The notes: a model not told the origin generated them from the sequence alone. A DNA stretch of 64,000 nucleotides from Bradyrhizobium sp. Tv2a-2 (GCF_000472425.1 NZ_AXAI01000002.1:125265-189264); one strand, 5' to 3'. Positions 8,816 to 17,802 are shown, numbered from the stretch's first letter. Program-made: numbers and translations.

Positions 8816-9772
8816 TTATCTGTCGGTCGAGGCGACCTTCGGACGTCTCGGCCACCGCGCCGCCGCGCGCGGCAACACGTGCTCGATCAGCAAACGAGTC
8901 TGGGCCAGAATGGCGTCGTCATCGCCGCCCAATGGCCGCAAGATGAACTTCGACACGCCGACATCGACGTATTCGGCGAGGCGCGCGAGGATCGTATCAG
9001 CGTCGCCGATCGCAAACGCATGCGTGGCGTCGCGTCCGGTGCGTTTGGCGTAGGCATCCATCGCCCTGCCGACGACGGGCGTATCCTGGTTGCCGAAATG
9101 GAACGCGAAGCCGGCGCCGTAATGATCGTCGTCGATTGATCGGCCGGCTTTAGTAGCGGCGGCCTTGATCGCGGCTACGACGCGCCCCGCCTCGGCCGGC
9201 GGGTCGCCGCCAGCCTGCCAGCCGGTGCCGAAGCGCGCTGTGCGCCGGACCGCCGCGTCAGTCGAGCCGCCGATCCACATCGGCAGGTCGGGCTGCACGG
9301 GCTTCGGCGCGATTGAGACGCCCTTCAACTCGTAGAAGGCGCCGCTGAAGTCGACCGACTCCTCTCGCCACAGGCGGCGGATGATCTCGAGGCACTCGTC
9401 GGTCTTGCGACCCCGCGTCTTGGTGTCTATGCCGAGTGTCTGCCATTCGGGTGCCAGCGGGCTACCAATGCCGAAAGCCGGCAGCAGGCGGCCCTCGGAC
9501 AGCACGTCAACGGTCGCACACTGCTTGGCCAGCAGCACCGGGTCGCGGAACGCCAGCGACACGACGTTCATGCCGAACCGCAAGCGCCGCGTGCGCCCCG
9601 CCAGGGCCGCCATCGTGGTCATCGATTCAAGGAACGGTTGACGGCCGACGATCCGGTCGGTCTGCCAGATCGAATCCACGCCGCCGGCCTCACACATGTC
9701 GATCCAGCGCCAATACGCCGCCGCGCCGGAAAACGGAAATTCCGCACAGCCCAGTCCGATTCCGACACCCAT
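8816..9772 (-). CDS. LLM class oxidoreductase, probably F420-dependent
   Basis: An open frame extends upstream to 10192, but ATG 9772 (MGVGIGLGCAEFPFSG) gives the family N-terminus, has AAGGGA upstream and avoids overlapping the neighbour, giving 318 residues. LLM signs: SIWQTDRIVGRQP, LSEGRLLPAFGIGSPLAPEW and LPMWIGGSTDAAVRRTARFG. The core differs from the GIGxGW form of its neighbours (GIGSPLAPEW), so this is a distinct subfamily that may bind cofactor or substrate differently. It starts 20 bases after the stop of the gene upstream, an operon-like spacing. Confidence 0.83.
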   Translation of the reverse strand: MGVGIGLGCAEFPFSGAAAYWRWIDMCEAGGVDSIWQTDRIVGRQPFLESMTTMAALAGRTRRLRFGMNVVSLAFRDPVLLAKQCATVDVLSEGRLLPAFGIGSPLAPEWQTLGIDTKTRGRKTDECLEIIRRLWREESVDFSGAFYELKGVSIAPKPVQPDLPMWIGGSTDAAVRRTARFGTGWQAGGDPPAEAGRVVAAIKAAATKAGRSIDDDHYGAGFAFHFGNQDTPVVGRAMDAYAKRTGRDATHAFAIGDADTILARLAEYVDVGVSKFILRPLGGDDDAILAQTRLLIEHVLPRAAARWPRRPKVASTDR

Positions 9773-9792
9773 GCCCCGTCCCTTGTTCTGCT

Positions 9793-10815
9793 CTAGGCCG
9801 CGGCGGCGGCTTTGACGCGGGGCGCCACGTCGCGCACGAAGCGTTCGAGACTGCCGTTCATCTGGTCTGGCCGCATGCCCGGCGGCACCGCCCAGGTGAC
9901 GAGGTCGGTGATGCCGTATTCGCGCACGAAGGACGTCAGTTCCTTCACGCAGTGCTCGACATTGCCGACCACCCACGTCTGCGGGATGCTGGCCTCCCGC
10001 GTGTTGCCCGAAACGCCGCCGGCCGCGCTCTCGTCCTTGTTGAAGCTGCGATAGACTTGTCCGCGATAGCGCTCGGCGGCGCGCACGGCCGGCCACTCTC
10101 GTTCGGCGTCGTCGGTTACGAGGCAGGAGCGGATGATGCCGACGCGATAGCTGTCGGGGTCGCGGCCCGACGCCTTCAGCGCCGCGCGCCACGGATCGAG
10201 CACCATTGACCGCGCACCCTGCGGCAGGAAGTTGCTGTCATTGCGTGCCGCGCGCTGCGCGCCGGGCTCCGACATCGCAGCGATCCAGAGCGGCGGCCCA
10301 CCCACTTGCACGTAACGCGGCCTGATCACCACGTCGTCGAAATCGTAGCGCTTGCCGTGGAAACTGAACTTCTCGCCGGTGAAGCAAAGTCGCAGCACCT
10401 CGATTCCCTCGTCCGTCAGCGACACCCGGCGCGAGACGGGCAGACCGAAGCCGCGGAACTCGTGCGGTGCGTAGCCCATGCCGACGCCAACCTCGATGCG
10501 GCCATTACTGATATTGTCGAGCACGGCGAGGTCCTCGGCCAGCCGCAGCGGATGGTTGAACGGCAGCAGGCAGACGTCGCTCGACAGCCGCACACGCCTG
10601 GTACGCGCGGCGATCGCGGCCGCCATCGGTACCCACGACGGCAGGTAGCCGTCATCGAGGAAATGGTGCTCGGTAAACCACACGAGATCGAGCCCGAGCC
10701 CGTCGAGCATGGCTACCTGATCCATGATCGCGGCGTACAAGCTTGGCATGTCCATGCCTGATTCCGGCGTATTGCGGAAATCGTAGACGGTGCCAACGCG
10801 AAGGGGTGGACGCAT
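9793..10815 (-). CDS. LLM class flavin/F420-dependent oxidoreductase, luciferase-like
   Basis: 340 residues from ATG 10815 (MRPPLRVGTVYDFRNT), with GGAGA upstream. It has the bacterial-luciferase type FTEHHFLDDGYLPS motif and the core ISNGRIEVGVGMGYAPHEF. The double-His TEHH motif is commoner in FMN-using alkanal-monooxygenase-like members than in strict F420 enzymes, so the cofactor is uncertain. The position within the four-gene LLM run suggests co-expression with F420 genes, but this does not settle cofactor choice. Confidence 0.83.
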   Translation of the reverse strand: MRPPLRVGTVYDFRNTPESGMDMPSLYAAIMDQVAMLDGLGLDLVWFTEHHFLDDGYLPSWVPMAAAIAARTRRVRLSSDVCLLPFNHPLRLAEDLAVLDNISNGRIEVGVGMGYAPHEFRGFGLPVSRRVSLTDEGIEVLRLCFTGEKFSFHGKRYDFDDVVIRPRYVQVGGPPLWIAAMSEPGAQRAARNDSNFLPQGARSMVLDPWRAALKASGRDPDSYRVGIIRSCLVTDDAEREWPAVRAAERYRGQVYRSFNKDESAAGGVSGNTREASIPQTWVVGNVEHCVKELTSFVREYGITDLVTWAVPPGMRPDQMNGSLERFVRDVAPRVKAAAAA

Positions 10816-10936
10816 GATGCTTGTTCTCCGCTCATCTCGATGTGCGCGTGGAGCACGAGCTAGTGGCGCGCTCCCGGAAGAGACCGCGCAGGGTTCACCG
10901 CGTGGCTGGCGCATTGTCCATCCGCCCGCTCGCAGC

Positions 10937-11974
10937 TCAGATCAGTCGTGCGGCCTTGGCCATCACCTCGATGGCCTCGGGCTGGCTCGATCGCACGCTG
11001 AGCGAATCCGCACCGCTGTCCTCCCAGGCGCGGTAGCGTTCGCGGATGCGGGCGGGTGGGCCGACCAGCGATTTCAGATCGACCCACTCGTCGGGCACGG
11101 TGGCGATGGCTTCTTCCTTGTGGCCGGCGAGATAGAGTTCCTGGATGCGCTTGGCGGCGTCGCCAAAGCCACGCCGAACCATGACGTCGTTGTGAAAATT
11201 CTTGGTCCGGTGACCCATGCCGCCCACATAGAGCGCCACCTCCGGCTTGAGCCGTGTCAGCGCCGCTTTCACGTCGTTGTCGACCTCGACATGGACGGAG
11301 GCCTGGATGGTGAAATCCTTCAGGCTCTTGCCGTTGCCGGCACGGCGGAAGCCTTCCTTCAGCCACGGGCCGTACTCCTCCATGGCGCCCGGCACGAAGC
11401 CCATCGGCAGCCAGCCGTCGGCGATCTCTGCCGTTAGCTTGACCATCGTTTCGCCGCCGGTTGCGAGATAGATCGGGATGTCGGGATTCATGTGCAGGAT
11501 TGATTTCAGCGGCTTGGCCAGTCCGGCGGAGCCCTCGCCCTTGTAGGGCAGACTGATCTCGCGGCCTTCGTGTGTCACGGGGCCTTCGCGCTTGAAGATC
11601 TTGCGCATGATCGCGACGTAGTCCTTGACCCGATAATAGGGCCTGCCCCACGGTTGGCCGTACCACCCCTCGACGATTTGTGGTCCCGAGACGCCCAGGC
11701 CCGCTATGAAGCGGCCCCCGCCGGCCATCATGTCAATGCTGGCGGCCGACATGGCGGCATTGGCAGGCGTTCGCGCGGCCAATTGCATGATGCCGGTGCC
11801 GAGCTTGATGCGGCTGGTCCTGGCGGCCAGGAACGCGAGCGGCGTGATCGCATCGGAGCCATAGGCTTCGGCCGACCAGACCGAGTCGTAACCCAGTTCT
11901 TCCGCGCGCTGCACGAGTGCGACCGGCACCTCCAGATGTGCGCCCGAATGACCGATTGACAGACCAAGCTTCAT
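10937..11974 (-). CDS. LLM class F420-dependent oxidoreductase (Rv3520c-like)
   Basis: 345 residues from ATG 11974 (MKLGLSIGHSGAHLEV), with the strong site GGAGGA upstream on the minus strand; the frame opens further up but without a comparable site. Features: SVWSAEAYGSDAITPLAFLA, IKLGTGIMQLAARTPA, RFIAGLGVSGPQIVEGWYG and IPIYLATGGETMVKL. The SAEAYGSDA and GLGVSGPQIVEGWYG blocks recall mycobacterial Rv3520c-type F420 enzymes and methylene-H4MPT reductase relatives. It is first in the four-gene LLM run and divergent from the Ddn-like gene at 12204. Substrate unknown. Confidence 0.86.
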   Translation of the reverse strand: MKLGLSIGHSGAHLEVPVALVQRAEELGYDSVWSAEAYGSDAITPLAFLAARTSRIKLGTGIMQLAARTPANAAMSAASIDMMAGGGRFIAGLGVSGPQIVEGWYGQPWGRPYYRVKDYVAIMRKIFKREGPVTHEGREISLPYKGEGSAGLAKPLKSILHMNPDIPIYLATGGETMVKLTAEIADGWLPMGFVPGAMEEYGPWLKEGFRRAGNGKSLKDFTIQASVHVEVDNDVKAALTRLKPEVALYVGGMGHRTKNFHNDVMVRRGFGDAAKRIQELYLAGHKEEAIATVPDEWVDLKSLVGPPARIRERYRAWEDSGADSLSVRSSQPEAIEVMAKAARLI

Positions 11975-12203
11975 CGTCACGTCCTCCGCGGCCCTAAGGA
12001 TACGAAGGGCCGGGTCGCTTGAACAGTGTCGGCGAAGGCCGGGAGACTGCCATGAAGGGCGGCTCGCCGATGCGCTTGCCGCGCGCCATGATGGCGTTTG
12101 GAAGGCGCGATCCGGGAGTGCCAAATCGGCTCGCTCTTGAATCCGGATTTGGCCGATTCGGCGCCCGATGGTATATTCCCTGCAGCTTTAAACGGAGGGC
12201 ACG

Positions 12204-12665
12204 ATGGCTGAAGCGAAACTCGCGCCGAACCTGCCGGACTGGATGCTCGAGCACGCGAACCGCTATCTTGCTAGTGGCGGAACCGACGGGCATATGTACA
12301 AGGTAACCTTGCCCGAGCGAGGTGAGATCACGGCGCCAGCGCTGCTGTTGACCACCACCGGCCGCAAGTCTGGCGATAAGTTCATATTCCCGCTGTTCTA
12401 TGGAATGGACGGCGGCAGTTACTTCGTGGTTGCCTCAAAGGGCGGCGCGCCCGAACACCCAGGGTGGTATCGCAACATTCTCGCGACGCCAGACGTCGAA
12501 GTACAAGTCGGGACCAAGAAGATGAACGCGCGGGCCAGGACAACGGAGGGCGAGGAACGCCGCCGGCTTTGGACAAAAGCGCTCGAATTCTGGCCGCCTT
12601 ACGCCGACTATCAGCTCAAGACCGAGCGCGAGATACCGGTGGTCGTGCTGGACCCGGTCAATTAG
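12204..12665 (+). CDS. Deazaflavin (F420)-dependent nitroreductase-family protein (Ddn-like, FDOR-A)
   Basis: A 153-residue split-beta-barrel protein of the family that includes mycobacterial Ddn, which reduces nitroimidazoles and quinones with F420H2. Visible signature: LLLTTTGRKSGDKF with the F420-phosphate loop GRKSG at 53-57, then VVASKGGAPEHPGWYRN (75-91) and PPYADYQ (131-137) with the two tyrosines seen in Ddn-type proteins. ATG 12204 has GGAGGG just upstream. Finding an F420-specific fold beside the biosynthesis genes independently supports F420 use. The natural substrate may be a quinone or a small electrophile; this is inference. Confidence 0.92.
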   Translation: MAEAKLAPNLPDWMLEHANRYLASGGTDGHMYKVTLPERGEITAPALLLTTTGRKSGDKFIFPLFYGMDGGSYFVVASKGGAPEHPGWYRNILATPDVEVQVGTKKMNARARTTEGEERRRLWTKALEFWPPYADYQLKTEREIPVVVLDPVN

Positions 12666-13024
12666 GGTACGTGGCAGCGGGCAACCTCGGCGACGGTGCT
12701 GCGCGTACGGCTTTATCTCGCCGGCCTCGCCGGTTTCCATGGCGCATCGGAGTGAGAATCCGCGCTGGACTTCCCGCGATGATAATTCGACCATTGCGTC
12801 TGCTCTCCTAGCCCGCCAGAAATGAACGCGCATGAGATAGTCTTATCGAAGCCGGGCGCGGCCTTGCGAGAGACCCAATTCGTGTCCGTGACGAGATCGT
12901 CGGCCTGATTTGTCTCGATCTGCCCATTTACTTGAGCGCCAGCTACCAGCGTCCCGTTCAAGTCTCCGACCGACGAACATTCTCGGGCGCAGATCGAAGC
13001 TACAAAGACACTGTGAGGCTTGCG
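12666..13024. other. Gene-poor spacer
   Basis: About 360 bases between the Ddn-like gene and the nitroreductase. Short open frames occur on both strands, but none has a family-like sequence or a good ribosome site. The nitroreductase frame is open from 12932, yet the upstream codons look non-conserved. No clear promoter or terminator was identified. Confidence 0.5.
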
Positions 13025-13714
13025 ATGCTTGAGATCGGACTGTTCGACGCCATCTACTCCGCACGAGCGCTGCGCCGGCTCAAACCCGATCCCGTCCCAG
13101 ACGAGATCATCACCCGCATTCTGGATGCCGCCATCCGAGCGCCCTCGGCGGGCAACACCCAGAACTGGGCATTCATCGTAGTGCGCGATGGCGAGCAACG
13201 GCGCCAACTGGGCATGATCTACCGCAAGGCTTCCGATATCGCGAGCGAGATGTACAAGGCGCGCAGTCGGCCTGCGCATATGACCGAAGAGCAGTATCGG
13301 CGCTTGATGACTTCCGGAGCATATTTGTGGGACCACATGGGTGAAGCGCCGGTGCTGCTGGTTCCCTGCCTGCAAGAGCGTGCCACGCCGGCGCGCGCAA
13401 CGTTGCCGCCGTTTTTAGACGCGATGTATGAGCGAGAGCTTGCTTATGAACGGCGGATTCACGGGGCGAGCATCTATCCGGCTGTGCAGAACATCATCCT
13501 GGCATGCCGTGCGTTCGGATTGGGCACGTTGATTACGACCAACCACATCCGGTGCGAGGAAGAAGTTAAGGCGCTGCTCGGCTTGCCACCCGACGTATCG
13601 ACCTACGCGTTAATGCCGATCGGCTATCCGCAGGGGAAATTCGGACCGCTGGCACGCAAACCGGTGAGCGAGGTGGCATATGTGGATCGTTGGGGCGTCG
13701 CGTGGCCGAGTTGA
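13025..13714 (+). CDS. FMN-dependent nitroreductase family protein
   Basis: 229 residues from ATG 13025 (MLEIGLFDAIYSARALRR), preceded by GAGG. It has the N-terminal FMN phosphate-binding arginines in SARALRRLKPDPVP and the APSAGNTQNWAF loop typical of NfsB/BluB-like nitroreductases, and a C-terminal GLGTLITTN helix cap. Such enzymes reduce nitro groups, quinones or enones with NAD(P)H through FMN. In mycobacteria a domain of this fold is fused to CofE (FbiB) and reduces dehydro-F420; here CofE lacks it, so this gene is a candidate for that step. That role is inference; it could equally be catabolic. Confidence 0.88.
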   Translation: MLEIGLFDAIYSARALRRLKPDPVPDEIITRILDAAIRAPSAGNTQNWAFIVVRDGEQRRQLGMIYRKASDIASEMYKARSRPAHMTEEQYRRLMTSGAYLWDHMGEAPVLLVPCLQERATPARATLPPFLDAMYERELAYERRIHGASIYPAVQNIILACRAFGLGTLITTNHIRCEEEVKALLGLPPDVSTYALMPIGYPQGKFGPLARKPVSEVAYVDRWGVAWPS

Positions 13715-13981
13715 TCGATGGTCGTGGGTGAGATCGTGGATCGCTTCGTATCCCAGCGCGGTGCAACGGCAGGTGGTCGCAAGATAAATCGTCGCAAAAC
13801 AGGTCATTGCAAGGTTCCACCATGTTGCGCCATCGGCACGGGGTGTGCCTATTCAAAAGCCCGCTGCCGGCCCTTCACCCGGTCTTGAGCGAGGGATGTC
13901 TCCTTGCGGAATCTGTTACGTTCTGGCGACCGATAAAGAAATTCAGCGCCTGAACGAACTGAGCGCGCTGTGCGTATCGGG

Positions 13982-14009
13982 CGGGCGAGCGCCGAAGGGC
14001 GCTCGCCCG
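13982..14009. terminator. Strong GC hairpin downstream of convergent genes
   Basis: A perfect 12-base-pair stem, CGGGCGAGCGCC, loop GAAG, GGCGCTCGCCCG. It lies 33 bases past the stop of the minus-strand gene ending at 14042 and about 270 bases past the plus-strand nitroreductase. There is no U-tract on either side, so it may be a weak or Rho-assisted terminator. The rest of 13715-14041 shows nothing I can name. Confidence 0.55.
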
Positions 14010-14041
14010 TAATGGCTAGATTTGCAGCGCTGCCGAACTGC

Positions 14042-15217
14042 TCAAGCCTGCCGCTTGGCCACTTCCGCGCCATAGCGCGCTCGGGCATCTTCGACGGCTT
14101 GCGCCTGTGCCGCCGCGAGGCTCTCGCGGACCTCCTTGGCGCGGCGCGCGGCATCAAGCGTTGCCTGCGCGTGGCCCTGGAACTGCGGCATCACCTCGCG
14201 TGCGATCAGTTCATAGCTGCGCATCGTTGCCGAAGGATTGGCCCAGTTGTGCGCCAGCAGGAGATAGGCGCCGAAGCCGCCGTTAGATTGTTGCCACAAC
14301 CGCTCGATCTGGGCGGCGCACGCGTCCGGCGTGCCGATAGCACCGAGGCCTGAGCCGTTGATGAACTCAATCATTTCGGCGACGGAGTTGCCGACCACCG
14401 CCATTTGGGGGAATGCGGCGACCTGCTGGAAGTACCGGAACCAATGCTCGATGCCATATTCCACGTCGCGATACGCCTGTTCTTTGGTCTCCGCGATGTG
14501 GCACAGGCCAACAAGCCGCCACTTGCTCCGGTCGACGGTCTTGCCATGCGCCTTCGCCTCCGCACTCAGCACATCCCAGTGCAGCGCCAGGGCATCAAAG
14601 CCGGCGGCGGTGGTGGCGCCCACCGATAGCATGCCCAGGCCATATCGGCCGGCAAGCTTGGCGCCGGTCGGGGACGCTACGGCAGCGACAGCAACGTCGA
14701 ACAGTGGATTGGAGTGAGGCCGCAGGTGCAGCCGCGCCTCGCGCAGGTCCCAGCGATCGTTTTTGAACGTGACCGGTTCGTCGCTGGTCAAAAGCTTGGT
14801 GATGATGGCAACGCCATCTTCCAGCAACCCGCGCGTCTGACTCTGCTGCAGCCCGATCATGGCGCCGTCGGTGGGTAACGAGCCTGGGCCGAGGCCGAGC
14901 ATCGTCCGCCCCCGCGTCAAATGGTCAAGGAGGACGATGCGCTCAGCGACCCAAAGAGGGTTGTGGTACGAAACGCTGATCACCCCGGTGCCGAGTTTGA
15001 TGTGACGCGTGCGCTCGGCTGCCGTCGCTATCATGATTTCCGGAGAAGCGGAGAGCTCGGTGCCAGCGGAGTGATGCTCGCCGAGCCACGCCTCATCATA
15101 GCCGCAGCGATCCAGCCATTGGATGAGATCGAGATCGCTCTGCAATGCGAGCGTTGGGTTGATGCCGGGCTTATGGAAAGGAGCGAGGAAAATGCCGAAG
15201 CGCAGGCGCTGAGTCAT
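14042..15217 (-). CDS. LLM class flavin-dependent monooxygenase (limonene-monooxygenase-like)
   Basis: 391 residues starting MTQRLRFGIFLAPFHKPG at ATG 15217. The EAWLGEHHSAGTELSASPEI motif and the core RGRTMLGLGPGSLPTDGAMIG resemble FMN-dependent alkanal/limonene monooxygenase-type proteins rather than F420 enzymes. The C-terminus is an Ala/Arg-rich helix (about 350-391) that may mediate oligomerisation. It is probably a reduced-FMN monooxygenase needing an external flavin reductase; the nitroreductase-fold protein next door could serve, but that is speculation. It marks the right border of the F420/LLM-rich segment. Confidence 0.82.
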   Translation of the reverse strand: MTQRLRFGIFLAPFHKPGINPTLALQSDLDLIQWLDRCGYDEAWLGEHHSAGTELSASPEIMIATAAERTRHIKLGTGVISVSYHNPLWVAERIVLLDHLTRGRTMLGLGPGSLPTDGAMIGLQQSQTRGLLEDGVAIITKLLTSDEPVTFKNDRWDLREARLHLRPHSNPLFDVAVAAVASPTGAKLAGRYGLGMLSVGATTAAGFDALALHWDVLSAEAKAHGKTVDRSKWRLVGLCHIAETKEQAYRDVEYGIEHWFRYFQQVAAFPQMAVVGNSVAEMIEFINGSGLGAIGTPDACAAQIERLWQQSNGGFGAYLLLAHNWANPSATMRSYELIAREVMPQFQGHAQATLDAARRAKEVRESLAAAQAQAVEDARARYGAEVAKRQA

Positions 15218-15878
15218 TGGGAAGGTTCCTCCGCTTTTATGATGGGGCCTTTGCTGGCCTCCTGATCCGGATCAAGCTGGCGCTTCATCCGCGGTCCCCC
15301 GATTAGGGGATTGGATCGACACGATAACCTCTCCCTGCAGCGAACTGCAAGACGTTGTTATTGCCGCAAAGCGGTCGTCCGCTCCAGCTTCCACGGTAGC
15401 AACGGGCCAGAGGCGAACATGACCCGATGCCTGCGCGATATCCACCTATCGCTCGAGCCCCCGTCGCTGACGCTGGCAAGCACGAATGAGCAAGTTAATG
15501 CGAACCAGGGTTTCGGCATGCGTAGCCGGAGACCTGCCGCTTGTCAGTCGCGGGAATAGGACGGTCCCGAGAGAAGCGGCACGTACGCGCTGAGCTTGCA
15601 ATCCTGCACCGCGAGGCGAGCCGTCATCGGAAGCAGACGTGCCCGGTTCTCCCAAACTCAAATATGGCGATCACGGTGATCAAGGCAATATTTGGCACCA
15701 TTTGCACATTCGAAACGTGCCCTCGTCGATGCGCGAATTCGTATCTTGGTGAGTGAACGCTTAGGAGCGCGAAAAAGGCCTGCTGGAAAATCGGACTGCG
15801 CGAGTCTGGATTCATCCAACAATTGAGATAACGTTGCTGTATCCGCAGCAAGCTGAAAAACGACACAGGGAGGAAATG
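15218..15878. other. Long gene-poor region upstream of the flavin monooxygenase
   Basis: About 660 bases that should carry divergent promoters for the LLM gene (start 15217) and the monooxygenase (start 15879). Open frames up to about 140 codons exist but look like noise: Arg/Ser-rich, with no motifs. A sigma-54-like TGGCAC at 15693 has the wrong spacing to TTGCA. No convincing element was found. Confidence 0.5.
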
Positions 15879-17675
15879 ATGCTCGACACCACGCTGAACG
15901 CGCGCATTCAGAGCTTTCTTGACAAATTTGATGCGGCACTTGCGGCAGGCGATATCGGCGCCGCGGTAGAGATGTTCGCGCCGGAATGCTACTGGCGCGA
16001 TCTCGTTGCCTTCACCTGGAACATCAAGACCATGGAAGGCCGCGATCAAGTGCGACAGATGCTCAGCTCATGCCTTGCGCACGTACAGCCCCGCAACTGG
16101 AAAATCGCCGAGGGAGAAAGCGCAACCGAAACCGATGGCGTCACCGAATGCTGGATCTCGTTCGAGACTGGCGCCGCACGCGGCTACGGCCTGATCCGCC
16201 TGCAGAACGGCCATATTTGGACCCTTTTGACAACGTTGGTCGAACTGAATGGGTACGAAGAAAGGGCGGGGTATACCCGGCCGCTCGGAGCTCGGCACGG
16301 CGTCAATCCTGGCGCCAAAACCTGGAAGGAGCTGCGAGACGAGGAAACCGAGCAACTCGGCAACAAGACCCAGCCCTATGTGCTCATCATCGGCGGCGGG
16401 CAGGGCGGCATCGCACTCGGCGCGCGGTTGCGCCAACTCGGCGTGCCCACCATCATCCTCGAGAAAAACGAACGCGCCGGCGATTCCTGGCGCAGCCGCT
16501 ATAAATCGCTCTGCCTGCATGACCCGGTCTGGTACGACCATTTGCCCTACATCGACTTCCCAAAGAACTGGCCAGTGTTCTCGCCCAAGGACAAGATCGG
16601 CGACTGGCTGGAGATGTACACCAAGGTCATGGAGCTGAACTACTGGACCGGTAGCACGGCCAAACGCGCGAGCTGGGACGACGCCAAAAAGGAATGGAAC
16701 GTTGTGGTCGAACGTGGTGGCAAGGAGATCACGCTCAAGCCGAAACAGCTGGTGTTTGCGACCGGAATGTCCGCCAAGCCGAACATGCCACAATTCAAGG
16801 GCATGGACACATTCAAGGGCGAGCAGCACCATTCCTCGCGCCATCCAGGTCCCGACCGCTACAAGGGTAAGAGGGTCGTCGTGATCGGCTCTAACAATTC
16901 TGCGCATGATATCTGCGCCGCCCTATACGAGGCCGGCGTCGACGTGACCATGGTGCAGCGCTCGACCACCCATATCGTGCGTTCGGATTCGCTGATGGAA
17001 TCGATCGCTGATCTCTACTCCGAACGCGCAGTGCGCGGCGGTATGACGACGGCGAAAGCTGATTTGATATTCGCCTCGTTGCCATACAAGATCCTGAATC
17101 AGTTGCAGAAGCCGGTCTACGACAAGATCCGCAAGGACGACGCCGATTTTTATGCAGGGTTGACGAAGGCCGGTTTCCGGCTCGACTTCGGTGACGACGA
17201 TTCCGGGCTGTTCATGAAGTACCTGCGTCGCGGCTCCGGCTATTATATCGACGTCGGCGCCTCGCAACTTATCATCGACGGTAAGGTCAAGCTCGTGGCC
17301 GGCCAGGTCGAGGAAATCACGCCTAACGGCGTCAAGCTCGACAATGGCAAGGAACTGCCCGCCGATGTGATCGTCTACGCGACCGGCTACAGTTCGATGA
17401 ACGGCTTTGTTGCCGATCTCATCAGCCGGGAAATGGCCGACAAGGTCGGCAAGGTCTGGGGGCTCGGCTCCAATACGACCAAGGACCCCGGCCCATGGGA
17501 AGGCGAACAGCGCAACATGTGGAAGCCGACGCAGCAGGAGGGCCTATGGTTCCACGGTGGCAATCTGCACCAGTCGCGCCACTACTCGCAGTTCCTCTCC
17601 CTGCAGTTGAAGGCGCGCTACGAGGGCATTCCGACGCCGGTCTATGGCCTGCAAGCCGTCCATCACAAGGCCTAG
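15879..17675 (+). CDS. NAD(P)/FAD-dependent monooxygenase with N-terminal SnoaL/NTF2-like domain
   Basis: 598 residues. Residues 1-130 resemble an NTF2/SnoaL-like cone (DKFDAALAAGDIGAAVEMFA, then a strand-rich part ending LNGYEERAGYTRPLG). From about 165 a flavin-containing monooxygenase begins: FAD-binding GGGQGG (172-177), a Baeyer-Villiger/FMO-type FKGEQHHSSRHPG segment (F312, G314, H318), an NAD(P)-binding VVVIGSNNSAHD (334-344), and a late VIVYATGYSS. ATG 15879 is preceded by GGGAGGA; the ATG three bases earlier is too close to it. It likely oxygenates a small ketone, amine or aromatic; substrate unknown. A stem-loop lies 105 bases downstream. Confidence 0.9.
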   Translation: MLDTTLNARIQSFLDKFDAALAAGDIGAAVEMFAPECYWRDLVAFTWNIKTMEGRDQVRQMLSSCLAHVQPRNWKIAEGESATETDGVTECWISFETGAARGYGLIRLQNGHIWTLLTTLVELNGYEERAGYTRPLGARHGVNPGAKTWKELRDEETEQLGNKTQPYVLIIGGGQGGIALGARLRQLGVPTIILEKNERAGDSWRSRYKSLCLHDPVWYDHLPYIDFPKNWPVFSPKDKIGDWLEMYTKVMELNYWTGSTAKRASWDDAKKEWNVVVERGGKEITLKPKQLVFATGMSAKPNMPQFKGMDTFKGEQHHSSRHPGPDRYKGKRVVVIGSNNSAHDICAALYEAGVDVTMVQRSTTHIVRSDSLMESIADLYSERAVRGGMTTAKADLIFASLPYKILNQLQKPVYDKIRKDDADFYAGLTKAGFRLDFGDDDSGLFMKYLRRGSGYYIDVGASQLIIDGKVKLVAGQVEEITPNGVKLDNGKELPADVIVYATGYSSMNGFVADLISREMADKVGKVWGLGSNTTKDPGPWEGEQRNMWKPTQQEGLWFHGGNLHQSRHYSQFLSLQLKARYEGIPTPVYGLQAVHHKA

Positions 17676-17779
17676 GGGCTTCATAACGCGCCGTGGGCTC
17701 GTGCAGTGGTCCAACAGCGCCCGGGCTTGGAGCGGCAATCAGGCTTTCGTTTCGAGACGCTGCGAACGGCAACGTGTGG

Positions 17780-17802
17780 GGCGGCCAACCATCCTGGCCG
17801 CC
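17780..17802. terminator. Stem-loop downstream of the monooxygenase
   Basis: Perfect 8-base-pair stem GGCGGCCA / TGGCCGCC with a 7-base loop, 105 bases after the monooxygenase stop. No T-run follows, so termination is only plausible. Confidence 0.4.

Noticed and set aside
8816..10192. Extended 458-residue version of the LLM gene
   Set aside because: The extra N-terminus is antisense-shadow sequence overlapping the neighbouring LLM gene; ATG 9772 fits the family start.
15693..15706. Sigma-54-like TGGCAC ... TTGCA upstream of the flavin monooxygenase
   Set aside because: Only three bases separate the two halves; the consensus needs five.
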